Shown here: positions 1 to 8,517 of the stretch, piece by piece | Layout: every line of letters starts with the position of its first letter | Position numbering within the stretch: position 1 is the stretch's first letter | Assembly (NCBI GenBank): GCA_009694025.1 | Contig: SHVZ01000028.1 | Location: forward strand, 1 to 37,282 | Direction of reading: 5' to 3' | DNA length: 37,282 nt | DNA from: Alphaproteobacteria bacterium | Lineage (GTDB): Bacteria; Pseudomonadota; Alphaproteobacteria; SHVZ01 | Program-made: the position numbers and the translations under genes | Notes under the pieces: generated by a model | What the model was told of the DNA's origin: nothing | Databases searched by the model: none | What the model saw: the letters and a program-made list of their open reading frames with translations, nothing else

Positions 1-2
1 CA

Positions 3-137
3 GAAGGCTATCGTCCTGCATGGCGGGTGTGGCACTCCGGCGAGGCGTGGAAGACTTTGTCTAGACACCAAAATCTTACACGAAATCAACGGATTACGCT
101 ACATCCGCCAGCCCAATATCAGCGCCCCGATGAATAA
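3..137 (+). CDS. 3' end of a possible transposase gene (5' part outside the window)
   Basis: An open frame enters from the window edge and ends in TAA at 135-137, giving 44 residues that finish ...AQYQRPDE. It lies wholly within the terminal repeat and stops nine bases before the repeat ends. That spacing fits a transposase whose stop codon sits just inside the element's terminal inverted repeat. The residues are rich in Trp, Arg and His. I do not recognise the family, and 44 residues are too few to prove coding. The same peptide is encoded on the minus strand at the other end of the window. Confidence 0.35.
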   Translation, partial: EGYRPAWRVWHSGEAWKTLSRHQNLTRNQRITLHPPAQYQRPDE

Positions 138-146
138 TTCGGGCTA
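3..146. repeat. 144-bp terminal inverted repeat, left copy (probable insertion-sequence end)
   Basis: This stretch is the exact reverse complement of 37139-37282. The match runs to the last base of the window on the right and stops here at ...TTCGGGCTA. Beyond it the flanks differ (GAG here; reading outward on the other copy, ACT). A long identical inverted copy ending at the same base on both sides is what two copies of one mobile element in opposite orientation would give. It would also arise where a short-read contig ends in a repeat. It contains the end of an open frame (separate entry). I cannot assign an IS family. Confidence 0.85.
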
Positions 147-264
147 GAGCCGCAAAACCGCCAGTATTCGCGGAACGTTCCACTAAACCCTTGTTGGTCG
201 GTCGGAAAATCCCCAATATCGGTATGGGGTGGAGCCGTACGCGCTCGGGCGAGCGAGGGTCCGC
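147..264 (+). promoter_or_regulatory. Upstream region of motAB, with a 10-bp palindrome
   Basis: These 118 bp lie between the repeat end and motA and must hold the motA promoter unless transcription comes from the mobile element. A perfect palindrome GGAACGTTCC is at 172-181. A purine-rich GAGCGAGGG (251-259) precedes the chosen motA start and can serve as ribosome-binding site. I see no convincing sigma-54 element: the only GG-N10-GC match (from 232) would place the transcript start almost on the ATG and lacks the TTGC core. Confidence 0.35.
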
Positions 265-1125
265 ATGTTTCCGGTTATCGGTTGGATCGTGGTCGTGATT
301 TCCGTTGCCGGCGGCTATGCCGGCGGCGGCGGCCATTTCGCCGTGCTCTGGCAGCCCTTCGAATACCTGATCATCCTCGGCTCTTCGGTCGGCGCCTTCA
401 TCGTCGCCAACCCCAAGCACGTGCTCGCCAACGCCGGCAAGGGCATCGCCTCGGCGCTCAAGGGCCCGGCCTACTCCAAGGAGCACTATCTTGAGCTCTT
501 GAGCCTGATGTACGCCATCTTCAAGCTGGCGAAGACCAAGGGCATGCTCGCGATCGAGAGCCATGTCGAGCGGCCGGAGGAGAGCTCGCTCTTCCAGCAG
601 TTCCCCAAATTCGCCGCTGACCACCATGCGGTCGAGTTCCTCTGCGACTACCTCCGCATGATGACGCTCGGCACCGACAACCCGAACGAGATGGAAACCC
701 TGCTCGACGCCGAGATCGAGACCCATCACTCCGAGCAAGCCGCTGTCGCGACCGCGGTCAGGACCATGGGCGACGGCATGCCGGCCCTCGGCATCGTCGC
801 CGCCGTTCTCGGCGTCATCCACACCATGGGATCGATCACCGAGCCGCCGGAAGTGCTGGGCAAGCTGATCGGCGCGGCGCTGGTCGGCACGTTCGCCGGC
901 GTCATGTGCTCCTACGGCTTCGTCTCGCCGCTCGCCAACACGATCGATCTGACCTCCGCCGCCGACGGCAAATACTATCAGTGCATGAAGAGCGGCCTCC
1001 TCGCCCACATGCAGGGCTACGCCCCGGCGGTGTCCGTCGAGTTCGCCCGGAAGACACTCCTTGGCGGCGTCCGGCCGACCTTCTACGAGGTCGAAGAGGC
1101 AGTCGCCGCGTTGCCGCCGGTGTGA
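265..1125 (+). CDS. motA: Flagellar motor stator protein MotA
   Basis: MotA is the membrane subunit of the MotA/MotB stator, which couples ion flow to torque on the FliG ring. With the ATG at 265 the protein is 286 residues, close to the family's usual length, and begins MFPVIGW with a first membrane helix. Pro173 (in GMPALGIV) and Pro222 (in FVSPLA) stand at the positions known to be essential in E. coli MotA. The cytoplasmic charge pair is Lys90 and Glu98 in the segment AKTKGMLAIE. An upstream in-frame ATG at 229 would add 12 polar residues before the helix and has a poorer context, so I prefer 265. motB follows seven bases later, so the two are probably co-transcribed. The gene lies only 118 bp from the terminal repeat. 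Confidence 0.96.
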   Translation: MFPVIGWIVVVISVAGGYAGGGGHFAVLWQPFEYLIILGSSVGAFIVANPKHVLANAGKGIASALKGPAYSKEHYLELLSLMYAIFKLAKTKGMLAIESHVERPEESSLFQQFPKFAADHHAVEFLCDYLRMMTLGTDNPNEMETLLDAEIETHHSEQAAVATAVRTMGDGMPALGIVAAVLGVIHTMGSITEPPEVLGKLIGAALVGTFAGVMCSYGFVSPLANTIDLTSAADGKYYQCMKSGLLAHMQGYAPAVSVEFARKTLLGGVRPTFYEVEEAVAALPPV

Positions 1126-1132
1126 GGGCGGG

Positions 1133-2332
1133 ATGGACAACCAGCCGACCATCATCAAGAGGATCAAGAAAGGCGGGCACGGCGCACCCCATGGCGGCGC
1201 CTGGAAGGTCGCCTACGCCGATTTCGTCACCGCCATGATGGCCTTCTTCCTGCTCCTGTGGCTGCTGAACGCCACCACCGAAGAGCAGAAAATGGGCATC
1301 TCCAACTACTTCGATCCGACCGCGATCTCCCGCTCGGCGCGCTCCGGCTCCGGCGGCGTGCTCGGCGGCACGTCCATCACCGTGCCCGGCGCGCTCAAGA
1401 GCGCGACCTCGCCGCCGATGATCTCCTCGCCCTTGGTCGCCCGGCCGGCGAACGACCCGAGCAAGGACACCAATCCCGAAGGCGAGGAGGCTCAGCGCGG
1501 CACAGGCGACGCCAAGGCCGGTGAGCGCGGCTCCGATGCCAAGCAGTTCATCCAACGTGGCACCGAGATGCGCCGCCCGGCGGGCCAGGCGGGCCAGCCC
1601 GGCGAGCCCGGATCACCCGGCGACCAGGCGGGACTCGGCCGCGCCGGCACCTCGGGCCAGGATCAAGGCCAGGTGGGGCAGCAGGCCAACCAACAGGGCC
1701 AGGTCGGCCAGCAGTCGGGCCAACAGGGCAACCTGGGCCAGCTCACCCAGGCGCAGCTCGACAAAATGCTGGCCGAGCGCGAGGAAGAGCGGCTGAGGGA
1801 GGCGGCGGAGCAAGTGAAGCAGGCGATCCAGGAACGCATGGACCTCAAGGCGGTGGCGGAACACGTCAGGCTGGAGATCGTGCCGGAGGGGCTTCGCATC
1901 CAGCTCATCGACCAGGACCAGAAGTCGATGTTCCCGCTCGGCAGCGCCAACATGCAGGATTCAGCGCGCCACCTCATGGAGGCAGTGGCGAAGATCATCT
2001 CCACGCTACCGAACAAGATCACCATCGCTGGCCACACCGACTCGACCCCGTTCAAGGGCGGTGTCGGCGGCTATTCGAACTGGGAGCTGTCGGCGGACCG
2101 CGCCAACGCCAGCCGGCGCGTGCTGGTTGCCAACGGCGTTGCCGACTCCCGCCTCCAGCTCGTCGTCGGCAAGGCCGACAAGGACCCGTTGCTGCCCAAC
2201 GAACCCGCGGCCTCGCAGAACCGGAGGATCTCGGTCGTCGTGCTGCGCGAGCCGGTGCCGGGGGCCGGCGGCACGCCTCGCCAGCAGAGCCAGGCGCAGA
2301 CGCCGGGCGCCCAGCCGACGGCGCGGCCCTAG
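1133..2332 (+). CDS. motB: Flagellar motor stator protein MotB with a long Gly/Gln linker
   Basis: MotB anchors the stator to peptidoglycan and carries the ion-binding aspartate. The 399-residue protein has a basic N-terminus, one membrane helix at about 26-46, and the ion-binding Asp30 in AYADFVTAMMAFF. A Gly/Gln/Pro-rich linker at about 150-205 reads like collagen (many Gly-x-y steps). A charged helical stretch follows at 207-240. The OmpA/MotB peptidoglycan-binding domain spans about 245-372, with GHTDSTPF and LSADRANASRRV as landmarks. The C-terminus is Pro/Gln-rich. The start at 1133 is chosen because GAGGGCGGG lies just upstream and the methionine opens a typical MotB N-terminus. The linker is longer than I expect for the family and includes a DNA-level tandem repeat. 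Confidence 0.96.
   Translation: MDNQPTIIKRIKKGGHGAPHGGAWKVAYADFVTAMMAFFLLLWLLNATTEEQKMGISNYFDPTAISRSARSGSGGVLGGTSITVPGALKSATSPPMISSPLVARPANDPSKDTNPEGEEAQRGTGDAKAGERGSDAKQFIQRGTEMRRPAGQAGQPGEPGSPGDQAGLGRAGTSGQDQGQVGQQANQQGQVGQQSGQQGNLGQLTQAQLDKMLAEREEERLREAAEQVKQAIQERMDLKAVAEHVRLEIVPEGLRIQLIDQDQKSMFPLGSANMQDSARHLMEAVAKIISTLPNKITIAGHTDSTPFKGGVGGYSNWELSADRANASRRVLVANGVADSRLQLVVGKADKDPLLPNEPAASQNRRISVVVLREPVPGAGGTPRQQSQAQTPGAQPTARP
1670..1729 (+). repeat. Two tandem 30-bp units in the motB linker
   Basis: Units 1670-1699 and 1700-1729 begin CAGGT and end CAACAGGGC; they encode GQVGQQANQQ and GQVGQQSGQQ. A degenerate further unit follows. In-frame 30-bp units could change in number by slippage and so alter linker length without breaking the gene. 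Confidence 0.7.
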
Positions 2333-2350
2333 CCGGCGCCAGCATCCAAC

Positions 2351-3085
2351 GTGCGGGCCGTCGCGCCGCCTCTCGTCCTTCACAGAACGCTCCCGGCGCC
2401 TTGTCCGTACCTCAAGGGCCGCATCGAGCAGCGGGTTGTGGTCGCCCTCGAGGCGACACCACCAGGGACCTTCGACCGTTTGAGCCGTACCGGCTTTCGC
2501 CGGAGCCATGCCTTCGCCTATCGGCCGGCGTGCCCCGGCTGCAGCGCCTGTGTCCCGATCCGCGTTCCGACCGCGAGCTTCGATCCCGCCCGAAGCCAGC
2601 GCCGCATCATCAGGCGCAACGCGGACCTCGTTTGCGAAGAGAGACCCGCCGTCGCGAGCCGCCAACAATTCGAGCTGTTCAAGACCTACGTCACCGACCG
2701 TCACGGCGACGGTGACATGGCGCAGATGACCTTCGGCGACTTTCGCGCCATGATCGAGGATGCCGTCGACGGAACACGGATCTTCGAGCACCGCGATGCG
2801 GCCGGTCGGCTCGCCGCGGTCGTCCTCGCCGACCGCCTGGTCGATGGCCTCTCGGCCGTCTACAGCTTCTTCGATGCCTCGCAGCCGCGGCGCAGCCTCG
2901 GGACCCACGTGGTCCTGGACATGATCAGGCGGGCCGAGGCCGAGGGCTTGCCCCACGTCTATCTCGGCTACTGGATCGCCGACAGCCCCAAGATGGCTTA
3001 CAAGAACCGCTTCAGACCGGCTGAGGTGATGATCGCAGGATCGTGGCAACCGTTCACCTTCGCTTACGGGGAAGCCGAAGGATGA
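2351..3085 (+). CDS. bpt: Aspartate/glutamate leucyltransferase (Bpt), N-end rule pathway
   Basis: This enzyme transfers leucine from Leu-tRNA to proteins with N-terminal Asp or Glu, marking them for ClpS/ClpAP degradation in the cytoplasm. The 244-residue length suits the family. The N-terminal ATE domain is recognisable by the early cysteine in CPYLKGR (about residue 18) and by the cluster CPGCSACVPIRV at about 61-72. The C-terminal acetyltransferase-like domain contains DGLSAVYSFFD, then LGTHVVLDMI and YLGYWIADSPKMAYKNRF, all typical of the family. The start is GTG, 18 bp after motB. Its stop overlaps the next start (ATGA at 3082-3085), so the two are translationally coupled. Nothing suggests a flagellar role. 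Confidence 0.93.
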   Translation: MRAVAPPLVLHRTLPAPCPYLKGRIEQRVVVALEATPPGTFDRLSRTGFRRSHAFAYRPACPGCSACVPIRVPTASFDPARSQRRIIRRNADLVCEERPAVASRQQFELFKTYVTDRHGDGDMAQMTFGDFRAMIEDAVDGTRIFEHRDAAGRLAAVVLADRLVDGLSAVYSFFDASQPRRSLGTHVVLDMIRRAEAEGLPHVYLGYWIADSPKMAYKNRFRPAEVMIAGSWQPFTFAYGEAEG

Positions 3086-4170
3086 AGCGTCGGGCCTTTC
3101 TCGGAGCGGCGGGAGCCGGCGCTGCTGTCGCGGCCCTGGCGAGTCCGGCCGTGGCCCAAGGCCGCGTGGAATGGCGGATGGTGACAGCCTGGCCGAAGGA
3201 CCTGCCCGGTCTCGGCACCGGCGCCGACCGCTTCGCCCGCCGGGTCGGCGAGATGTCGGGTGGCCGTCTGGTAGTCCGCGTCCATCCCGCCGGCGATCTC
3301 GTGGCTCCCCTGCAGGGGTTCGACGCGGTCGCCAACGGTACCGCCGAGATGTCGCATGGCGCCGCCTATCACCACGCCGAAAAGTCCAAGGCCTTCGCTT
3401 TCTTCACCTCCGTTCCGTTCGGCCTGACCGCCGACGAGCACCTCGCCTGGCTCCGCCACGGCGGCGGCCAGCGCCTGTGGGACGAGCTTGCCGAACCGTT
3501 CGGAGTCAAACCGATCCTGTGCGGGGCGACCGGCGCGCGCATGGCCGGATGGTTTCGGAAGGAGATCCGCAAACCCGACGACCTGAACGGGCTCAAGATC
3601 AGCATCGACGGGTTGGGCGCCCAGGCCCTGGCACGTCTCGGCGCAAAGCCCGTCCGCTTGGCCGCCTCGGAGATCGCAGGCGCTCTCCAGGCGAAGACGA
3701 TCGACGCCGCCGACGGCTTCGGGCCGGCAGCCGACCTCGGCCTCGAGCTGCACAAGGCGGCACGATTCTTCTATTGGCCGGGCGTCCTTGAGCCCTCGAC
3801 GGCGGTCGAGCTCCTGGTGTCGAAGGCCAAATTCGATGCGTTGCCGGGCGATCTCCGGGCCATTCTGGATGCCGCCGCGGCAACAGAGAGTTCAGAGATG
3901 CCGGCCGAGCTCGCGTTTCGCTCCGGTCCGGCCCTGCAGGTGCTGACCTCCCGCAACGGCGCGCAGCTCCGCCAGATGCCGCGGGAGGTGCTGACCGCGC
4001 TCGGCAACGCCTCCGGTCAGCTCATGCGCGAGCTGGCGGACGACGCCGATCCACAGGTTCGCAAGGTCGCGCAGGTCTATCTCGCCCAGCGCCGGGACCT
4101 GGTCGCCTGGTTCAGGACCGCCGAGCAAGGCTTCGCGGCCGCCCGCGACCTCAAGATCTTCTATCCCTAG
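3082..4170 (+). CDS. TRAP-type transporter substrate-binding protein, DctP/TakP-like, Tat-exported
   Basis: A periplasmic solute-binding protein of a TRAP transporter, probably for an organic or keto acid. The 362 residues begin with a twin-arginine signal (KRRAFLGAAG, then an Ala-rich core ending PAVAQG at about residue 27). The mature part opens WRMVTAWPKDLPGLGTG, as in TakP-like receptors. It continues with the family landmarks AGWFRKEIRKPDDLNGLK and a WPG..EPS segment. The start at 3082 overlaps the bpt stop by four bases. An in-frame upstream ATG at 3043 would bury the signal peptide and is rejected. The DctQ and DctM membrane subunits are not in the window, so this is an orphan receptor or its partners are elsewhere. 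The exact ligand cannot be read from sequence. Confidence 0.88.
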   Translation: MKRRAFLGAAGAGAAVAALASPAVAQGRVEWRMVTAWPKDLPGLGTGADRFARRVGEMSGGRLVVRVHPAGDLVAPLQGFDAVANGTAEMSHGAAYHHAEKSKAFAFFTSVPFGLTADEHLAWLRHGGGQRLWDELAEPFGVKPILCGATGARMAGWFRKEIRKPDDLNGLKISIDGLGAQALARLGAKPVRLAASEIAGALQAKTIDAADGFGPAADLGLELHKAARFFYWPGVLEPSTAVELLVSKAKFDALPGDLRAILDAAAATESSEMPAELAFRSGPALQVLTSRNGAQLRQMPREVLTALGNASGQLMRELADDADPQVRKVAQVYLAQRRDLVAWFRTAEQGFAAARDLKIFYP

Positions 4171-4184
4171 CCGCCTCGTCGCAG

Positions 4185-6416
4185 TCAGGCCGCGTCGAAC
4201 CGGTTGTTCCGGGGAAAGCCCTGGGGCGGGAGGCGGCCGGCCTGACCGCGCTTTCCGATCCAGGGGCTGAGATCGGTCTCGGTCCGTGTGCGGCCTCCGG
4301 CCTGGCGCCACGACAGCCCCTGCTTCAGCACGAAGGTGACCGCATCGGCGAGACCGCCGTCCTTGTAGCGCTGGAGCGTGACGCCGCGGCCACGCGCCAT
4401 CACCGGCACCTCGTCCAACATGAAGACCAGCAGCTTCCGGTTGTCGCCGACGGCGGCGACGGCATCGCCCATGACCGGCACGGCCACCACCGCGCGCGCA
4501 TTCTCGGCGAGAGACATCACCTGCTTGCCGGCCCGGGTCTGGGCCACCACGTCGGCCTCCTCCGCAACGAAGCCTCGGCCGTCGTCCGAGGCAACGAAGA
4601 GGCGTCCGCCGTTGGGGCGATGGACCAGCAACCGGCCGATGTCGTGCTCGTTCGGAACGTCGATCATCAGCCGCAGGGGCTCGCCGAAGCCCCGGCCGCG
4701 CGGCAGCTTGTCGACGGCGAGCGAATAGAAGCGGCCGTTCGTGGCGAAGACCAGGATCTTGTCCGTGGTCTCGCACTTCAGGCGGAAGCGGCCATGGTCG
4801 CCGTCCTTGTACTTGATCTCGCTGTCGTCCTCGATGTGGCCCTTGACCGCACGGATCCAGCCCTTGTCGGAGCAGATCACGGTGACCGGCTCGCGCTCGA
4901 GCATCGCCTCTAACGGCACGTCGGTGATCGCCGGGGCCTCCGCGATGTCAGTGCGGCGCCGGCCGATCGGCGTATTGAGGGCGAAGCGTTTCTTCACCTC
5001 GCCTATCTCCTCGGCGATCCGCTGCCAGCGCCTCGGCTCCTTGGCCAGAAGATCGACGAGATCGGCTTTCTCTGCCGACAGCTCCTTGTGCTCTTTTCGG
5101 ATCGTCAGCTCTTCGAGCTTGCGGAGCGCGCGGAGCCGCATGTTGAGGATCGCCTCGGCCTGGACGTCGGTGAGCTTGAACCGCCTCATCAGCACCGGCT
5201 TCGGCTCATCCTCCTCGCGGATGATGCGGATCACCTCGTCCAGGTTCTTGTAGGCGATGAGGTAACCCGCAAGTATCTCCAGCCGCCGTTCGATCTTGTC
5301 CAGGCGGTTCCGGGTCCGCCGGGTGAGCACGACGTGACGATGGTCGAGGAAGGCGCGGAGCGTCGTCCGGAGATCGAGGACGCGCGGCGTGCCGTCGGCA
5401 TCCAGGACGTTGAGGTTGAGGGGGACACGCACCTCGAGATCGGTCTGCCGAAAGAGCGCTTCCATCAGCATCTCGGGCTCGACCGTCCGGCTCTTCGGCT
5501 CCAGCACGAGCCGCACCTCCTCGGTGGATTCGTCGCGAACGTCGGCGAGCAGCGCCAACTTCTTCTCGGCCAGGAGCTCGGCCATTTTCTCGATCAGACG
5601 CGACTTCTGCACCTGGTAGGGAATCTCGGTCACGACCACCTGGTACTGGCCGTGGCTCAGCTTCTCCACCTTCCAGCGTGCCCGGAGCCGGAAGCTGCCG
5701 CGGCCGGTCTTGTAAGCTTCGATCACACTTTCCGGCGGCTCGACCAGGACGCCGCCGGTCGGGAAGTCGGGTCCCTTCACCTTCTGCACCAGCGTTTCTA
5801 TGCTGGCGTTCGGGTGGCGGATCAGGTGGACCAGCGCATCGCAGATCTCGGCCGCGTTGTGCGGCGGGATCGAGGTCGCCATGCCGACGGCGATGCCCTG
5901 GGCGCCGTTGGCCAGCAGATTCGGGAACGCCGCCGGAAGGACCACCGGCTCGCTGCCGTCGCCGTCATAGGTCGAGCGGAAGTCGACCGCGTCCTCGTCG
6001 ATGCCGTCGAGCAGAAGCTCGGCGACCTGGGTGAGCTTGGCTTCGGTGTAGCGCATCGCCGCCGCGTTATCGCCGTCGATGTTGCCGAAGTTCCCCTGCC
6101 CGTCGACCAGTGGATAGCGCTGGGCGAAGTCCTGGGCGAGGCGGACAAGTGCTTCGTAGACGGCGACGTCGCCATGCGGATGGTACTTGCCAATCACATC
6201 GCCGACGACACGAGCGGACTTCTTAGGCCCCCCGGTCGACGCCAGGCCGAGTTCGCGCATGGCGAACAGGAGCCGCCGATGGACGGGCTTCAAGCCGTCG
6301 CGGATGTCCGGCAGCGACCGCGCCGTGATCGTCGACAACGCATAGGACAGGTAGCGCTCGCTCAACGCATCGGCGAGCGGCGTCGGGCGAATGTCGCCAT
6401 CGGGTGCCGCGGTCAT
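4185..6416 (-). CDS. parC: DNA topoisomerase IV subunit A (ParC)
   Basis: ParC is the DNA breakage-reunion subunit of topoisomerase IV, which decatenates chromosomes after replication with ParE. The 743 residues match the family. The winged-helix breakage domain has the catalytic Tyr123 in [10 protein letters not shown]. The quinolone-determining region reads [14 protein letters not shown] (residues 77-90); Val84 stands where E. coli ParC has Ser80. A coiled-coil gate with [19 protein letters not shown] follows, and then a degenerate beta-pinwheel C-terminal domain. It is distinguished from GyrA by the lack of a canonical GyrA box and by its overall length. It lies nine bases after recO and is the last gene of the coupled minus-strand run. 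It converges on the TRAP protein gene with only 14 bp between stops and no obvious terminator. Confidence 0.95.
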   Translation of the reverse strand: MTAAPDGDIRPTPLADALSERYLSYALSTITARSLPDIRDGLKPVHRRLLFAMRELGLASTGGPKKSARVVGDVIGKYHPHGDVAVYEALVRLAQDFAQRYPLVDGQGNFGNIDGDNAAAMRYTEAKLTQVAELLLDGIDEDAVDFRSTYDGDGSEPVVLPAAFPNLLANGAQGIAVGMATSIPPHNAAEICDALVHLIRHPNASIETLVQKVKGPDFPTGGVLVEPPESVIEAYKTGRGSFRLRARWKVEKLSHGQYQVVVTEIPYQVQKSRLIEKMAELLAEKKLALLADVRDESTEEVRLVLEPKSRTVEPEMLMEALFRQTDLEVRVPLNLNVLDADGTPRVLDLRTTLRAFLDHRHVVLTRRTRNRLDKIERRLEILAGYLIAYKNLDEVIRIIREEDEPKPVLMRRFKLTDVQAEAILNMRLRALRKLEELTIRKEHKELSAEKADLVDLLAKEPRRWQRIAEEIGEVKKRFALNTPIGRRRTDIAEAPAITDVPLEAMLEREPVTVICSDKGWIRAVKGHIEDDSEIKYKDGDHGRFRLKCETTDKILVFATNGRFYSLAVDKLPRGRGFGEPLRLMIDVPNEHDIGRLLVHRPNGGRLFVASDDGRGFVAEEADVVAQTRAGKQVMSLAENARAVVAVPVMGDAVAAVGDNRKLLVFMLDEVPVMARGRGVTLQRYKDGGLADAVTFVLKQGLSWRQAGGRTRTETDLSPWIGKRGQAGRLPPQGFPRNNRFDAA

Positions 6417-6425
6417 CTCTAGGCC

Positions 6426-7169
6426 TCAGGTGGAAGCGGTACTAGATATAGTAGCTGACCGCTGCAATCGGTCAACAAATCGCGTTCTTGAGGCCGGGAT
6501 CGGGCGGTTGTGGGGGGCAAAGGCGTGGCGTTCGAGGAAATGGCCGGTGAGCGCCAGCCCCGCCAGCACCTGCTCGGGTCCCGCCTCGCCGCGGCCGATC
6601 AGAAAGGCTGGCAAGGGAAGCAACCGCTCGCGATAGGGTTCTCCGGCCGACAGAGACACCGCCTTGCCGGTCCTGGGCGAGACATAGGCGAGGTCGTCGT
6701 TGGTGCCCGTCGCGGCGCATTGGGAGAGGTCAAGGCCGTATCCCAGCTCCGCCAGCAACCCCAGCTCCCAGCCGACATAGGCGGCAGCGAAAACGTCGGA
6801 GTCGAGCACGCCGATGAAGGCGAGGAGGCCGTCATAGGCGCGCGGGTGCGGCTCGCGCTCGGGCAACGCCTGATCGGCCACCGCCGCCGCCGCCGCCAAC
6901 GCGGCGAGGCGCTCGGGATCGTCGATGATGCGTGCCGACGGCGTGTCCGCGAGCTCGCACTGCCAGGTCCCGAGATGTTCGGAAAGCCGCGCCCGCCAGG
7001 TCGCCGTCACCCGGTTGCCGGCCTCGAACATAGGCCGCTTGCCACGCGATAGCCCGCCCTGGACCAGTCCGGCGTGCCGGCCATGGGTCCGCGCCAGCAG
7101 CGAGACGATGAGGGCGTTCTCGCCATGCGGCCGCGCCGCCAGCACGAAGGCGTCGTCGGTCCATTCCAT
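6426..7169 (-). CDS. recO: DNA repair protein RecO
   Basis: RecO loads RecA onto SSB-coated single strands with RecR (RecFOR pathway). The 247-residue protein starts MEWTDDAFVLAARPHGENA, the usual OB-fold opening, followed by a helical domain. The C-terminal half has GWELGLLAELGYGLDL and then CAATG...LAYVSPRTGKAVS, a family signature. Only one cysteine remains where some RecO proteins have a four-cysteine zinc site, so zinc binding is unlikely. Its ATG overlaps the stop of the ModE-like gene (TGA/ATG sharing one base at 7169), which implies co-transcription and coupling. Confidence 0.92.
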   Translation of the reverse strand: MEWTDDAFVLAARPHGENALIVSLLARTHGRHAGLVQGGLSRGKRPMFEAGNRVTATWRARLSEHLGTWQCELADTPSARIIDDPERLAALAAAAAVADQALPEREPHPRAYDGLLAFIGVLDSDVFAAAYVGWELGLLAELGYGLDLSQCAATGTNDDLAYVSPRTGKAVSLSAGEPYRERLLPLPAFLIGRGEAGPEQVLAGLALTGHFLERHAFAPHNRPIPASRTRFVDRLQRSATISSTAST

Positions 7170-7516
7170 CAGCGCCGGACCATCCGCCGGCGAAGCCCGA
7201 CAACCTCGCCGGCGATCGCCCGCCCGGCCTTCTCCTCCATGCGCCGGTAGCGATCCAGCACGTCGGCGCCGAGCACCGTCAGGCAGGCGCCGCCGCCCTT
7301 CGCCCCGCCTTTCGCTGCCTCGACCACGGGCGAGCGGAAGCAGCGGTTCATGGTCTCGACCAGGAGCCAGGCCCGCCGATAGCTCATGTCGAGCCTTCGC
7401 CCAGCCGCGGCGATCGAGCCGGTCTCGGCGATTGCAGCCAGAAGGTCGGCCTTGCCCGGGCCGATGGCGATTTCATCGCCGGCCATCAGCCGCAAGCGAA
7501 GCCGCGCCTTGATCAT
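7169..7516 (-). CDS. ModE-type N-terminal winged-helix DNA-binding protein
   Basis: A 115-residue protein made of the ModE N-terminal LysR-like HTH domain alone. Visible landmarks are GPGKADLLAAIAETGSI (first helices), AAGRRLDMSYRRAWLLVE (HTH recognition region) and a basic Gly/Lys wing GGAKGGGACLT before a long C-terminal helix. The molybdate-binding Mop domains of full ModE are absent, so it may regulate without binding molybdate or respond to another signal. Its ATG overlaps the stop of the epimerase gene, which makes the run epimerase, regulator, recO, parC. A longer in-frame reading upstream exists only because it overlaps the epimerase gene. The target genes are unknown. Confidence 0.85.
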   Translation of the reverse strand: MIKARLRLRLMAGDEIAIGPGKADLLAAIAETGSIAAAGRRLDMSYRRAWLLVETMNRCFRSPVVEAAKGGAKGGGACLTVLGADVLDRYRRMEEKAGRAIAGEVVGLRRRMVRR

Positions 7517-8517
7517 GTCGCCGCCGACGGCCGGAAGGTCGTGTCCTTGAACACGTCGTAGCGCGGCGGCAGCTTTGCGCGGTTGGCCTTGTACCAGGCC
7601 ATGGTCTCGGCGATGCCGTCCTCGAGCGACACCTCCGGCGCGAAGCCGATGGCCCTGGCACGTGCCGTATCGAGAACGCGCATCTTGTCGCCGGCGGGCT
7701 TCGAGGTGTCCCAGGCGACCGCGCATGGCTCGCCGAGCGCGGCGACGACGACCTCGACCAGGCGTCGGATCGAGACGCCGGTGCCCGATCCCAGGTTGAC
7801 CGGCTTGCCGAGCCCCTTCTCCATCACCAGCAGCATGCCCCGGGCGACGTCGCGGGCGTGGATGAAGTCGCGGACCGGGCTGCCATCGCCCCAGACCGTC
7901 AGCGGCCGTTCGCCCTCGACGGCGCGGCGGATCAGGGAGGGGACCACCATGCCGCCTTCCGGATCGAAGTTGTCGTACGGGCCATAGACGTTGGGCGGGC
8001 GGACGATGCCGATGCGGTCCCAGCCGTACTCCAGCGCATAGGCCTCGGCCTGGAGCTCGCCGAGGCGCTTGGCCCAGCCGGCGAAGCGGTCGTTCGGCGA
8101 GGGGAAGGTGCGCCAGACGTCGTCCTCGTGCATGACCTCGGCGGGGGCGTAGACCCCGACCGTCGAGGTGAACAAGTAGCGATCGACCTTCCGTCGCCGG
8201 GCGGCTTCCATCATGTTGGTGTTGAACGCGACGGTCGGGAAGAAGAAGCTCGCCGGGCGCGTATGGGTCATCGCGGGCGAGCCTTTGATGCCGGCCAAAT
8301 GGAATACCTGGTCCATGTCGCGACAGGCCTCGAGGCAGTTCTCGAGGAGGGTCAGGTCGGTCCGCTTGAATTCGGTGCCGGCGGGAGCGCGCGATGGATC
8401 GTCAAGCGAGGCGACGCGGACCCGGGCGCCCGCGCCCAGCAGCATCTCGACGAGCGGCCGGCCGATCAGGCCGGTGCCGCCGGTGACAAGGATGTTCTTG
8501 CCGCGAAAGATCGACAT
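7513..8517 (-). CDS. NAD-dependent sugar-nucleotide epimerase/dehydratase (extended SDR), island left border
   Basis: A 334-residue extended short-chain dehydrogenase. The Rossmann motif is GGTGLIG at about 13-19. DLT, then FHLAGIKGS, STVGVY, RPPNVYGPYDNF and the late segment DGSPVRDFIHARDVARG follow as in GDP-fucose synthase and other epimerases. The expected YxxxK catalytic pair is altered: the lysine lies in FAGWAKRLGE, with Ala four residues before it and Phe five before. It may make a modified nucleotide sugar for the neighbouring glycosyltransferases. The start at 8517 is supported by AAGGAG seven bases upstream; a much longer open frame upstream is an artefact of the opposite-strand gene. 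It diverges from a GT41 gene 63 bp away. Substrate unknown. Confidence 0.85.
   Translation of the reverse strand: MSIFRGKNILVTGGTGLIGRPLVEMLLGAGARVRVASLDDPSRAPAGTEFKRTDLTLLENCLEACRDMDQVFHLAGIKGSPAMTHTRPASFFFPTVAFNTNMMEAARRRKVDRYLFTSTVGVYAPAEVMHEDDVWRTFPSPNDRFAGWAKRLGELQAEAYALEYGWDRIGIVRPPNVYGPYDNFDPEGGMVVPSLIRRAVEGERPLTVWGDGSPVRDFIHARDVARGMLLVMEKGLGKPVNLGSGTGVSIRRLVEVVVAALGEPCAVAWDTSKPAGDKMRVLDTARARAIGFAPEVSLEDGIAETMAWYKANRAKLPPRYDVFKDTTFRPSAAT

Noticed and set aside
232..246. GG-N10-GC match upstream of motA
   Set aside because: Only the GG and GC agree; the rest of the -24 and -12 elements do not, and the leader would be too short for the ribosome-binding site.
94..1167. A 357-codon minus-strand frame crossing motA and the left repeat
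   Set aside because: It is antisense to a clear motA, low in sequence sense, and runs across the repeat boundary.
1670..1747. Possible CRISPR-like or satellite repeat
   Set aside because: Only two good units, no spacers, in frame within motB; it is a protein-level linker repeat.
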